Positions 33,614 through 41,409 of a stretch of 64,000 bases of DNA are shown in pieces. The DNA lies in NCBI RefSeq assembly GCF_900110645.1, contig NZ_FOFB01000010.1, positions 143,108 to 207,107 of the forward strand. The letters run 5' to 3'. The notes below the pieces were generated by a model, which worked only from the letters and a program-made list of their open reading frames with translations, was not told where the DNA came from and ran no database searches. Source of the stretch: Neolewinella agarilytica. GTDB taxonomy: Bacteria > Bacteroidota > Bacteroidia > Chitinophagales > Saprospiraceae. Position 1 is the first letter of the stretch. Each line of letters starts with the position of its first letter. Position numbers and translations under genes: made by a program.

Positions 33614-34276
33614 ATGTACACTTTAAATCGCCAGATGAAACACCGGCCTATCGGTCACGTCCCCGTTCATATTGTTTACCGATTAGCTGGCAGCCTTCCA
33701 GTATCCGTGATTCAGGAATTAAAGAGAGGGCGCGAGGCACTCTTTCTCCAGGCAGAAGCAAAAATCAATGCGCTTCCGGATCAGGTTTATAAACACTTTG
33801 CAGATCAATGTCTTGAAGAAATTGGAGAAGGCATTGAAAACCTTTTAGAAAAAGCCCTGCACGAAAAATCCAATGGCCCGTATCACCTAAAAGAGGAGAA
33901 ACTTGCAAAAATAGTAATCGACTCCTGGCATTGGCTGGTTAAGGAATACGGTTTGTATGTGTATGCCATTTGCGTCATGTCAAACCATGTCCATGTTCTT
34001 TTACGTGGCCCTGAAGGAGAGTCTGCTCTTGACCCCGCACTCATTATGAAAACACATAAAAGCTTCACGGCTAATCAATGCAACAAGCTGCTTGGCACCA
34101 GCGGGAGCAGTTTCTGGGCGCCCAATTATTTTGACCGCGATGTGCGGGAAGGAACTTTCACCAGAGTAGTTTGGTACATCCTGAATAACCCCTTTCAGGC
34201 TGGCCTGGTGCAAAGCTGGAAAGACTGGCCCGGTACTTGGCTTCATCCTGATTTTCATGACTTGTTTGGAGGGTAG
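33614..34276 (+). CDS. REP-associated Y1 transposase (RAYT)
   Basis: 220-residue HUH-type transposase of the Y1/IS200-like superfamily. The single-strand nuclease signature is MSNHVHVLLRGP near residue 130 (His-x-His) and the later helix NPFQAG with YILNN. The N-terminus HIVYRLAGSLPVSVIQELKR and FWAPNYFDRDVREG near residue 185 belong to the RAYT branch. The ATG at 33614 is preferred to an in-frame TTG at 33578. The gene lies inside an array of 162-bp REP units, which is the known habit of RAYTs. It is probably functional: no stop or frameshift. The stop overlaps the next REP unit. Confidence 0.88.
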   Translation: MYTLNRQMKHRPIGHVPVHIVYRLAGSLPVSVIQELKRGREALFLQAEAKINALPDQVYKHFADQCLEEIGEGIENLLEKALHEKSNGPYHLKEEKLAKIVIDSWHWLVKEYGLYVYAICVMSNHVHVLLRGPEGESALDPALIMKTHKSFTANQCNKLLGTSGSSFWAPNYFDRDVREGTFTRVVWYILNNPFQAGLVQSWKDWPGTWLHPDFHDLFGG

Positions 34277-34278
34277 CT

Positions 34279-34440
34279 CCCCGGATGAGGAGTTTTGCTC
34301 CGGAAAAACAGCCGCTCGTGGCGTGCATGAATGCATCCCTGCCAGCGTTATACTCGCGCATGCGCTCGGGTATTTAGGACCAGAGGTCCTCAGCCGGGGA
34401 TGATCGCAGGTCGTTTGAATGGCAATAGGATACCGACAGT
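34279..34440. repeat. 162-bp REP/BIME unit 3
   Basis: Starts CCCCGGATGAGGAG and begins two bases after the transposase stop. This unit has diverged most (GAGTTTTGCTCCGGAAAAAC). Confidence 0.8.
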
Positions 34441-34602
34441 CCACGGATGAGGAGCTCCGCTCCGAAAGCTCAGCCGCTCGCGGCGTGCATGAATGTAACT
34501 CTGCCAGCGTTACACTCGCGCAAGCGCTCAGGTATTTCGGACCGGAGGTCCTCAACCGGGGAAGATCGCAGGTCGTTTGAATGGCAATAGGACACCGACA
34601 GT
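34441..34602. repeat. 162-bp REP/BIME unit 4
   Basis: Starts CCACGGATGAGGAGCTCCGC; nearly identical to unit 5 along its length. Confidence 0.85.
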
Positions 34603-34730
34603 CCACGGATGAGGAGCTCCGCTCCGAAAGCTCAGCCGCTCGCGGCGTGCATGAATGTAGCTCTGCTAACGTTACACTCGCGCAAGCGCTCGGGTATTTC
34701 GGACCGGAGGTCCTCATCCGGGGATGATTA
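34603..34730. repeat. 162-bp REP/BIME unit 5, 3' part missing
   Basis: The forward REP at 34603-34631 and the inverted REP at 34696-34723 are complementary at 24 of 28 positions. The unit ends before its normal 3' spacer. Confidence 0.8.
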
Positions 34731-34751
34731 CACTGCTCTTTAACGTCACCT

Positions 34752-34770
34752 TGCACCTGCGTCCGCGCCC
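34752..34770 (+). repeat. Dispersed 19-bp word, touching the trkH stop codon
   Basis: TGCACCTGCGTCCGCGCCC, the same sequence and the same junction (last base of the stop) as at lysS. Confidence 0.7.
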
Positions 34771-36218
34771 TAATTCAGCCGCCAGAAATAAGGCGTAAAC
34801 AGCACCAGCACCGTAAATATTTCCAATCTCCCGACGATCATCACGAAGGAGAGGAACAATTTGATGTGCGCGGGCAGCCAGGCGAAATTATCCACTGGCC
34901 CAACGCTCCCGATGCCTGGCCCAACGTTTCCAATGCAAGTAGCCATGGCCCCGATGGAAGTCATAAAGTCAAGGCCCATCATTGCCAGAATGACCGAACC
35001 CAGAACGAACAACAGCAGGTAAAGCAGCAGGAAATTAAACACGTGGGTGATAATCTTCCCCGGTACAACGTCCCGATTTACCCGCAGCGGCACGATAGCC
35101 GAAGGGTGAATAATTCGTTTAAACTCCAGGTAACTGTTTTTGAAAAAAACGAGGTGGCGGATCAGTTTAATCCCACCAGACGTAGAGCCCGCACAAGCCC
35201 CCAGAAAAAGCAACACGAAAAATATCAGCGTCAGGCTGGTAGACCAACTGGTATAGTCCGCCGAGACGAAGCCCGTCGTCGTGATCAAACTCACGATCTG
35301 GAAGAGGCTATCGCGAAAGGCTTGCTCAAAGTCAGCTCCGCCCGTAGCGTAGTAAACCTTTGCCGTCACGATAAGGGTCAGCAATACCACCAGACCGATG
35401 TAGGCCTTCAGTTCGTCACTCTTCCAGACTTCCGCCCAGCGGCGCTTCAGACTCAGGTATAAGACAGTATAGTTCACCCCGGCAAAGAACATAAACAGGA
35501 TAAGCAAGTATTGAATCGCCGGGCCAAAGGCCGCCGCGCTGGCGTTGCGGGTGCTGAAGCCACCGGTTGCCATGGTCGTCAGAGCATGATTAATGGATTC
35601 GTAAGGACTCATGCCAAAAAGCATCAACAGGACGGTCAGTAAGCCCGTCAACCCGACGTAAATGAACCACAGCCGTTTGGCCGTTTCACTGATGCGGGGA
35701 TGGAGCTTGTCCGACGTCGGCCCCGGTGCTTCGGCCGCAAAAAGCTCAATTCCACCAATACCGAGGAGGGGGAAAACGGCTACCGTCAGGACGATGATGC
35801 CCATCCCACCGATCCACTGAGTGAGACTACGCCAGTAGAGCAGCCCGCGGGGCTGCGCCTCAATATCCGTTAATACCGAAGCGCCCGTTGTCGTCATACC
35901 GGAGACCGTCTCGAAAATCGCCTCCGGCACCGATGGAATCATCCCGCTGTACAGATAAGGCAACATGCCCGATAGCGTCATGGCCACCCAGCTCAGGGCA
36001 ACAATCAGGTAGCCTTCCCGCTTGCGAATCGGAATTCCTTTCGGGCTCTTCACCAAAAACAAACCTCCGCCCATTGCAATGGATGTAAGCCCCGCCAGTA
36101 ACAACGGCCTTGAATCTTCCCCGAAGTATAAGCTGAACGGTAGCCCCGTCCACATCATCACCCCCACAATGCAAAGCAGGATGCTGACGACACGGGCGAT
36201 GGGACGGTAGTTGATCAT
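34770..36218 (-). CDS. trkH: TrkH-family potassium uptake membrane subunit
   Basis: 482-residue inner-membrane channel-like subunit of the Trk potassium system, working with TrkA. The four P-loop-like segments are visible: SGMTTTGASVLTDIE, TTMATGGFSTRN, ITTTGFVSADYT, and ATCIGNVGPGIGSVG near the end. Ten or so membrane helices flank them. It begins MINYRPIARVVSILLCIVG. It follows trkA on the same strand with 107 bases between; that gap is filled by word-like repeats. A 19-bp word touches the stop codon. Confidence 0.93.
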   Translation of the reverse strand: MINYRPIARVVSILLCIVGVMMWTGLPFSLYFGEDSRPLLLAGLTSIAMGGGLFLVKSPKGIPIRKREGYLIVALSWVAMTLSGMLPYLYSGMIPSVPEAIFETVSGMTTTGASVLTDIEAQPRGLLYWRSLTQWIGGMGIIVLTVAVFPLLGIGGIELFAAEAPGPTSDKLHPRISETAKRLWFIYVGLTGLLTVLLMLFGMSPYESINHALTTMATGGFSTRNASAAAFGPAIQYLLILFMFFAGVNYTVLYLSLKRRWAEVWKSDELKAYIGLVVLLTLIVTAKVYYATGGADFEQAFRDSLFQIVSLITTTGFVSADYTSWSTSLTLIFFVLLFLGACAGSTSGGIKLIRHLVFFKNSYLEFKRIIHPSAIVPLRVNRDVVPGKIITHVFNFLLLYLLLFVLGSVILAMMGLDFMTSIGAMATCIGNVGPGIGSVGPVDNFAWLPAHIKLFLSFVMIVGRLEIFTVLVLFTPYFWRLN

Positions 36219-36221
36219 TTT

Positions 36222-36330
36222 TAGTTGGTAGTGTTGTAATCGGTAGTCGGTAGTCGGTAGTATTGTAGACGGTAGTATTGTAGGCGATCTATAGTCTACC
36301 GACTACAAAACTACCGTCTATCAGTCTACC
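36222..36330. repeat. Word-like inverted repeat between trkA and trkH (GGTAGTC words)
   Basis: Left part with GGTAGTCGGTAGTCGGTAGT and TTGTAGACGGTAG, right part with TCTACCGACTAC and CTACCGTC. The trkA stop codon TAG lies inside the word GGTAG at the right end. It could be a transcription attenuator between the two operon genes. Confidence 0.65.
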
Positions 36331-37666
36331 TAAAGAGTTCCTCCAGTCGTTTAATCGCTTGTGGCAGGGCAAAAACGATGACTTTATCGTTGAGTTGCAG
36401 TTGTGTTTCTCCGTTGGGAATCAGAGTCTGCTCCCCGCGAATGACACCACCAATGAGGGCAGTATCCGGAAAATGGAGATCCTTGAGCTGCTTTTTGGTC
36501 ATTTGATTCGACTTGGTAATCACGTATTCAATGACTTCCGCATCCACGCCGTGCAGGCTCGTGATGGCCTCAATATTACCCTTCCGCACAAAACGGAAAA
36601 TACTGTTAGCTGCCAGCAGTTTTTTGTTAATCAGCGTATCCACGCCAATGTTCTGGCTGATGTGGATATACTCTTTGTTTTCCACCTGAGCAATGGTTTT
36701 ATAGACACCATGGTTACGGGCAGTCAGACAGCTGATGATGTTCGTCTCGCTGTTATCCGTCAGAGATATGAAGGCGTCCATGCTGTCCAACCCTTCTTCC
36801 TGCAACAGGTCAATATTAGTGTAGTCTCCCTTAATGACGAGGACATTATTGAGCTGCTGATTGATTTCCTGGCAACGCGTTTTCTTCTTCTCTACGATGG
36901 TAATGTTGTAGTTATCCTGTAGTCGCTTAGCGGTGGAAATGGCCAGATTCGTCCCGCCCAGAATCATGATGTTCTTTACGGTTCGCTGTTTTTTACCCAC
37001 GAACTCCTGCACCAGATGTTGTTTTTCCGGCTTGGTGATGAAGTAAATATGGTCGTTGGTCTTTAGCTGTGTGAATCCACGGGGGATGATCGTTTTGTGC
37101 CCGCGCAAAATGGCAATGGGGTGCAGACCCACCGTAGAGCGCAGGTGTTTGATATCCGCCAGGCGAACTCCTACCAGAGGGCTCCCGTCCTCCAGCGTAA
37201 TGCCAAGGAGCGAAAGCTTCCCCTCCTCAAACTCAAAGATATCCGTGAAGGAACATTGCTTGATCAAGCGCTCAATCTCCATCGCGGCCAGCTGCCGCGG
37301 ACTGATGATCTGATCAATCCCCAAAGAGCAGATCGTTTCCTCATGCTCCGGCTCCATGTACTCCTCATTGTCGACCCGGGCAATAACGCGGCGACTGCCC
37401 AATTTTTTGGCGATAATGGCGGCCATCATATTCGTCTTCTCCGAAGTGGTCACGGCCAGCATCAGATTAGAGTCGCCTACCCGGGCTTGCTCCAGGGTGG
37501 CAATGCTGGTGGCATCTCCGCGGATGGTCATAACGTCCAGATGGCTACCGGCATAATCCAGCACCTCCTGATCGTTGTCGATCAGGGTAATGTTCTGGTT
37601 TTCCGTTACCAATAGTTCTGCAAGGTGGAAGCCAACGTCTCCGGCTCCGGCAATGACGATATTCAT
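36326..37666 (-). CDS. trkA: Trk potassium system regulatory protein TrkA
   Basis: 446-residue cytoplasmic RCK protein that gates TrkH and binds NAD(H) and other nucleotides. Two tandem RCK repeats: first Rossmann motif GAGDVGFHLAELL at residue 6 with DNDQEVLDYA, and the second at about 230 (MILGGTNLAISTAKRLQ). RCK_C-type blocks: LLGITLEDGSPLVGVRLADI and DLHFPDTALIGGVIRGEQTL. The ATG at 37666 begins MNIVIAGAGDVG; the open extension to 37768 is from the intergenic region. trkH follows. Confidence 0.94.
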   Translation of the reverse strand: MNIVIAGAGDVGFHLAELLVTENQNITLIDNDQEVLDYAGSHLDVMTIRGDATSIATLEQARVGDSNLMLAVTTSEKTNMMAAIIAKKLGSRRVIARVDNEEYMEPEHEETICSLGIDQIISPRQLAAMEIERLIKQCSFTDIFEFEEGKLSLLGITLEDGSPLVGVRLADIKHLRSTVGLHPIAILRGHKTIIPRGFTQLKTNDHIYFITKPEKQHLVQEFVGKKQRTVKNIMILGGTNLAISTAKRLQDNYNITIVEKKKTRCQEINQQLNNVLVIKGDYTNIDLLQEEGLDSMDAFISLTDNSETNIISCLTARNHGVYKTIAQVENKEYIHISQNIGVDTLINKKLLAANSIFRFVRKGNIEAITSLHGVDAEVIEYVITKSNQMTKKQLKDLHFPDTALIGGVIRGEQTLIPNGETQLQLNDKVIVFALPQAIKRLEELFR

Positions 37667-37785
37667 AAGCTTGAAGCGCCCTTTTCGTTTAGGACGGCGC
37701 AAAGGTCGGTAATGTTTGGGGGATTGGGGTTGCGGCGGGAGAATCGTGTGTATCACCAGATATCTCATGGGGCGATGCCCCTGGA

Positions 37786-37854
37786 GCGATGGGTTCCCTC
37801 GTCGGCTTCGCCGACTTGGTCAGCCATCGCTACTAGCAGACGCCCTTTCAGGGC
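37786..37854. repeat. REP-like composite hairpins upstream of trkA
   Basis: GCGATGG/CCATCGC (37786-37830) encloses the hairpin GTCGGC-TTC-GCCGAC (37801-37815); next to it GCCCT-TTC-AGGGC (37842-37854). Such GCCCTTTCAGGGC motifs are scattered in Bacteroidota genomes; the exact family is not assigned. The rest of 37667-38054 is AT-rich and I see no gene in it. Confidence 0.55.
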
Positions 37855-38063
37855 TGGGGTCAGCAGGAGAGTCCGCCTACCTATATTCCTCCTATCTGTT
37901 GACGAGGTATTTTGCTTTGCGCAACAACCTCCAAATAAAAAACGACCACTCGCCACCCAACCCATATTTTAATCTATTCGAACAATAAAATCAGAATAAA
38001 CACACACCAATAGCCAACTTTTAATTATCATTGCAATGTACTAAAACACGCATTATGTTACCA

Positions 38064-38087
38064 CCTACCAACTACCAACTACCAACT
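38064..38087. repeat. Heptamer tandem repeat (ACCAACT)3 plus ACC in the GH16-like gene leader
   Basis: Three 7-bp units then ACC, between an ATG at 38055 and the signal-peptide coding region. The ATG is out of frame with the protein by one base; loss of one 7-bp unit or gain of two puts it in frame. Confidence 0.7.
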
Positions 38088-38130
38088 ACCAAAAATAGGT
38101 TTTCTTGCCATTCTTTTTTCATTTTTTTCA

Positions 38131-40107
38131 ATGACAATTGATGCGCAAAGCACCTCCTCTAACTTTGTGTACAGCGACCATACTGACTGCGGTTCCCTAA
38201 GCCAGACACATGAATTCACGGTTCCTATTGAGGAAGATAAATACGATGGATTAGTGGATGGCAAAGAAATTCACTACACCAGATTAAGTGACCCTTCGCC
38301 AAGTGATGACTGGCAAATGAAGTGGAGTTTCCTAAAAATAGAACAGCTCGATATGGAGTGTGATGAACGCCCTTACGTGACCACCTTCTTCGATGGCTTC
38401 GCAGGAACGGAGCTTGACACCAATAATTGGATTACCGGATATCGAGACATCCCTCCTTTTAATCTCACGCTTAATGAAGAGGACGCCAAAAGCTTAGCAC
38501 TGCCCGAATTTGTAAGCGTTGAAGATGACCTACTACGACTTCGTATTGGGACCAACAACACCGGGAACAACACCGTTACTTTTATTCAGCCAGACAGCTC
38601 TGAGGTTGAGCGGTCTTTTAGAAACGGAACTGGGACTATAACAACTAATACTAATAGAAAATGGGAAACTCAAAATTTACGAGGAGGCTGCCTTTCGAAG
38701 GGCAGATACACCATTAGGGCTAAAGCTCCTCAAGTTCATCTTGATGAAAGTTTCGTAAGTGCAGTATGGTTCTTCGGCTGGGCCGGAGAAGTGGACCTTT
38801 ACGAACAATGCCTTAACAATAACTCGTCCCTAGGTAATAGTTGCGACGTGATGAAGGCCAGTTTTCACCAATGGGCCGTTGATGACGGCAATGTCGGACA
38901 GCATTACGATTTACAAAACAGAAGCCCTAATGCCGGAGAGAGTGGCGAACACATGTTCTACCAGAAAAAAATTGAAGACAAAGGAAAATATAGTGGAAAA
39001 TTTATAGAATACCAACTTGAATGGACCCCGTACGAGATGATAATCAGATACGACAATGAAGAAGTATTCACTTTTCACAGATACTGGACTTTTGACGAGG
39101 AAGGGTGCAAGCGATTTCCACTGACTTGTGATAGAATCCCGAGCGGAGTTCCATTGGATAACGTCTGGGAAATTGTCACCTGGAATCGGTGGAGATCCTT
39201 TTTCATGGACTTGGTGATTTCTACAGGCCTTAACAGAGCAGATGAAGTTTTTGAAGAAGACGAATTCTTCGAAGTCGACTGGGTCCGTTTCGAACACAAA
39301 ACAGACAATGCTCTCATCAACGGACCGGAATTACTCTGCCCCGGAGAAAACCTTGGTGATTTCAATTATTCCATGACCTTTGATGATGTCATTCAAGGCC
39401 CCATTCAATGGTCATTTTCAGAAGAAGGTGTTGTACCCCGTTCAAGTCTAAACCAAAACCCACTCCGCTTATGGTCGATAGATGACGATTTGAACTCTTT
39501 CGACATCCAGGCGACCACCCAAAACGGACTAAGCTGTATGGATTACCGGGTAGCAGGAACCGTACGGGTGGGTAACCCAACCGTGGAAAACTTCACAACA
39601 GAAAACCGTGGATGCAGCGGGCTTGTGCTATATGGTGACTACCCTGCCGATATTGGAACCTACGATTGGCAGGTTTTTCCCACCGACAAGAACGTTCCGC
39701 TCGATATTACTCAGGGAGATAATTGGCTGGCGGTACATCCGGACGATTTAAGCTCAACCGCTTCTTATGGCTTCCGGTACATTCTGACCCTCACCAATCG
39801 ATGCGGCCGCACCCAGCAAGAAGGCTTTCATTGGGTACAGGGCTGTAAAGAATTCACCATCAAGTCTATTACCAATCCCGTTACTGATTTACTCCGCTAC
39901 GTCATCTATGAAGATGGGAAAGAGTACGCGAGGGACAACGAAGTTGATGTCTTTCTTTATGATTTCAATGGGAATGTCCTTTCTACTCAAAAGTCAACGG
40001 GTAGAGGAGAAATAGCCGTGACTCCCCTTCAGCCAAAAACCTATTATCTCTCTGCAAAAATTCCAGGTACAGAACAGGCCGTTAGTACCACAATCATCAA
40101 GAACTAA
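38131..40107 (+). CDS. GH16-like secreted protein with T9SS C-terminal sorting domain
   Basis: 658 residues from ATG 38131. An N-terminal half of the glycoside hydrolase 16 (concanavalin-like) kind holds GEVDLYEQ near residue 225, matching the catalytic ExDxxE motif (Glu-x-Asp-x-x-Glu), with the preceding SAVWFFGWA and following YQLEWTPYEMIIRYDNEEVF. The last 75 residues (NPVTDLLRY, FLYDFNGNVLS, TYYLSAKIPG) look like a type A T9SS tail. The open frame continues upstream of 38131 through KIGFLAILFSFFS, a good signal-peptide core, yet has no ATG, GTG or TTG; the out-of-frame ATG at 38055 is across a 7-bp repeat. The enzyme would act on surface or extracellular glycans; substrate unknown. Region is more AT-rich than its surroundings. 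Confidence 0.8.
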   Translation: MTIDAQSTSSNFVYSDHTDCGSLSQTHEFTVPIEEDKYDGLVDGKEIHYTRLSDPSPSDDWQMKWSFLKIEQLDMECDERPYVTTFFDGFAGTELDTNNWITGYRDIPPFNLTLNEEDAKSLALPEFVSVEDDLLRLRIGTNNTGNNTVTFIQPDSSEVERSFRNGTGTITTNTNRKWETQNLRGGCLSKGRYTIRAKAPQVHLDESFVSAVWFFGWAGEVDLYEQCLNNNSSLGNSCDVMKASFHQWAVDDGNVGQHYDLQNRSPNAGESGEHMFYQKKIEDKGKYSGKFIEYQLEWTPYEMIIRYDNEEVFTFHRYWTFDEEGCKRFPLTCDRIPSGVPLDNVWEIVTWNRWRSFFMDLVISTGLNRADEVFEEDEFFEVDWVRFEHKTDNALINGPELLCPGENLGDFNYSMTFDDVIQGPIQWSFSEEGVVPRSSLNQNPLRLWSIDDDLNSFDIQATTQNGLSCMDYRVAGTVRVGNPTVENFTTENRGCSGLVLYGDYPADIGTYDWQVFPTDKNVPLDITQGDNWLAVHPDDLSSTASYGFRYILTLTNRCGRTQQEGFHWVQGCKEFTIKSITNPVTDLLRYVIYEDGKEYARDNEVDVFLYDFNGNVLSTQKSTGRGEIAVTPLQPKTYYLSAKIPGTEQAVSTTIIKN

Positions 40108-40124
40108 GACTACAATTTACCCGT

Positions 40125-40739
40125 ATGAAATTTTTAGTTCTCATAATACTTCTCAGCCTGTCTTTCACTTGTCAAGCGCAGCTCAGTATTGAAAATATTA
40201 ACCTCCAAGCAGGGGCTACACTGATGGATTGGGATGGATTGTACAGAAGAATCCCTGGAAGTTACACTAGGCGTTCTGGGTATTTTGGTGGCATTACTCT
40301 TCGAATAAAACCCAATCAAGCACAACGCGGCTTTCTAAATATTGCTCTAAAATATCGCCAAACTCATACGGACCGAACGACTAATTTCGAGCGATTCAAG
40401 CTAGATGAAATAGCTGCAAGTATTGGCATAGGCTCTTCTTGGAAGAAGATCTATTTTAGCTTAAATGGGTCAGCCATTTTTATTATTCAAAAAATGAAAA
40501 TCAGTAATTTTCCTAACCAGGGAAGCGACATAAATAGTGTTGAAAATTTTTATGCTTCACTTAGTGGAAAAATTGGTTTTAACCTAACTCCAAGGTTATC
40601 AATAGTTACAGAACAAGCCCTTCTGAATACAAAGATATACACCAACTATTGGGTTCAAAGAGGCGAGCGCTTCGAAGTACCTCGCTACCCAAACTGGACC
40701 CTCCTAGGCCTGAGCTACGCCATCTCAAAAAGAGAATAG
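40125..40739 (+). CDS. Secreted beta-rich protein, paralogue 1
   Basis: 204-residue exported protein. Signal peptide MKFLVLIILLSLSFTCQAQ, then a beta-strand-rich body with LQAGATLMDWDGLYRR, GYFGGITLRI, KYRQTHTDRTTNFERFKLDE, GIGSSWKKIYFSLNG and a C-terminal WTLLGLSYAISKRE. The alternating aromatic pattern suggests a small outer membrane barrel, but no named family is recognised. It is the first of two tandem copies. It lies 17 bases after the GH16-like gene, so the three are probably one operon. Confidence 0.8.
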   Translation: MKFLVLIILLSLSFTCQAQLSIENINLQAGATLMDWDGLYRRIPGSYTRRSGYFGGITLRIKPNQAQRGFLNIALKYRQTHTDRTTNFERFKLDEIAASIGIGSSWKKIYFSLNGSAIFIIQKMKISNFPNQGSDINSVENFYASLSGKIGFNLTPRLSIVTEQALLNTKIYTNYWVQRGERFEVPRYPNWTLLGLSYAISKRE

Positions 40740-40760
40740 CCTGAGCCCTATTTTTACTAC

Positions 40761-41372
40761 ATGAAACTCCTGATCCTTTCCCTCCTACTTTCCCTTTCTT
40801 TCACGGGTGGTGCGCAGTTCAGCGTAAAGAGTATAGACGTCCAGTCAGGAGCTACACTGATGGATTGGGATGGGTTTATTAGAGGTTCAATTGTATATTC
40901 TAAACGTTGGGGATACTTTTTAGGGTCAAGCCTAAAAGTTCGTAATAGTCCCTCCTCCAAAGGATATATTCTTGCTTCTATAAACTACCGTAAAACCCAC
41001 ACAGATCGGACTACAAATTTCGAAAGAATAAAGCTTGATGAATTCGCACTTACCCTTGGATTAGGCCAAGATTGGAAAAAAATGAGGTTTAGTTTCAACA
41101 GTTCCTTCATTTTCGTTTCAGGTAAAGAAAAAATTGACAATACGCCAATGAATGGAATTGATCTTGCTAACGTTGAAAATTTTTATCTCACTCTAAGTGG
41201 AAAATTAGCTTTTTCAATAACTAATAAATTGGCTTTATTCGTAGAACAAGCTTTTTTTGAAACCAAAGTATATCACACTTACACAATGCGACGGGGAGAA
41301 AGGTTCGAAGTACCTGATTACCCCAGCTGGACCCTCCTAGGCCTGAGCTACGCCATCTCAAAAAGAGACTAG
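40761..41372 (+). CDS. Secreted beta-rich protein, paralogue 2
   Basis: 203-residue exported protein, clear tandem duplicate of the previous gene: signal MKLLILSLLLSLSFTGGAQ, then VQSGATLMDWDGFIRG, NYRKTHTDRTTNFERIKLDE, GLGQDWKKMRFSFN, RRGERFEVPDYPSW and the end LLGLSYAISKRD. Protein identity is moderate through most of the length, but the last 42 nucleotides before the final codons are identical in both genes (40694-40735 and 41327-41368), a sign of gene conversion. It ends before a GACTAAAGTC hairpin. Confidence 0.8.
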   Translation: MKLLILSLLLSLSFTGGAQFSVKSIDVQSGATLMDWDGFIRGSIVYSKRWGYFLGSSLKVRNSPSSKGYILASINYRKTHTDRTTNFERIKLDEFALTLGLGQDWKKMRFSFNSSFIFVSGKEKIDNTPMNGIDLANVENFYLTLSGKLAFSITNKLALFVEQAFFETKVYHTYTMRRGERFEVPDYPSWTLLGLSYAISKRD

Positions 41373-41392
41373 GTTGCGCTCGCTTGCTAGCA

Positions 41393-41408
41393 CGCGACTA
41401 AAGTCGCG
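41393..41408. repeat. Short REP-like hairpin (CGCGACT-AA-AGTCGCG)
   Basis: 16-base palindrome between the convergent paralogue 2 and ABC transporter genes, followed by GCTAC. It is the clearest of three such elements in the window. Confidence 0.6.
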
Positions 41409-41409
41409 G

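Noticed and set aside
33360..34730. CRISPR array
   Set aside because: The repeat units are 162 bp, contain inverted REPs and show no unique spacers of constant size; no cas genes are nearby.
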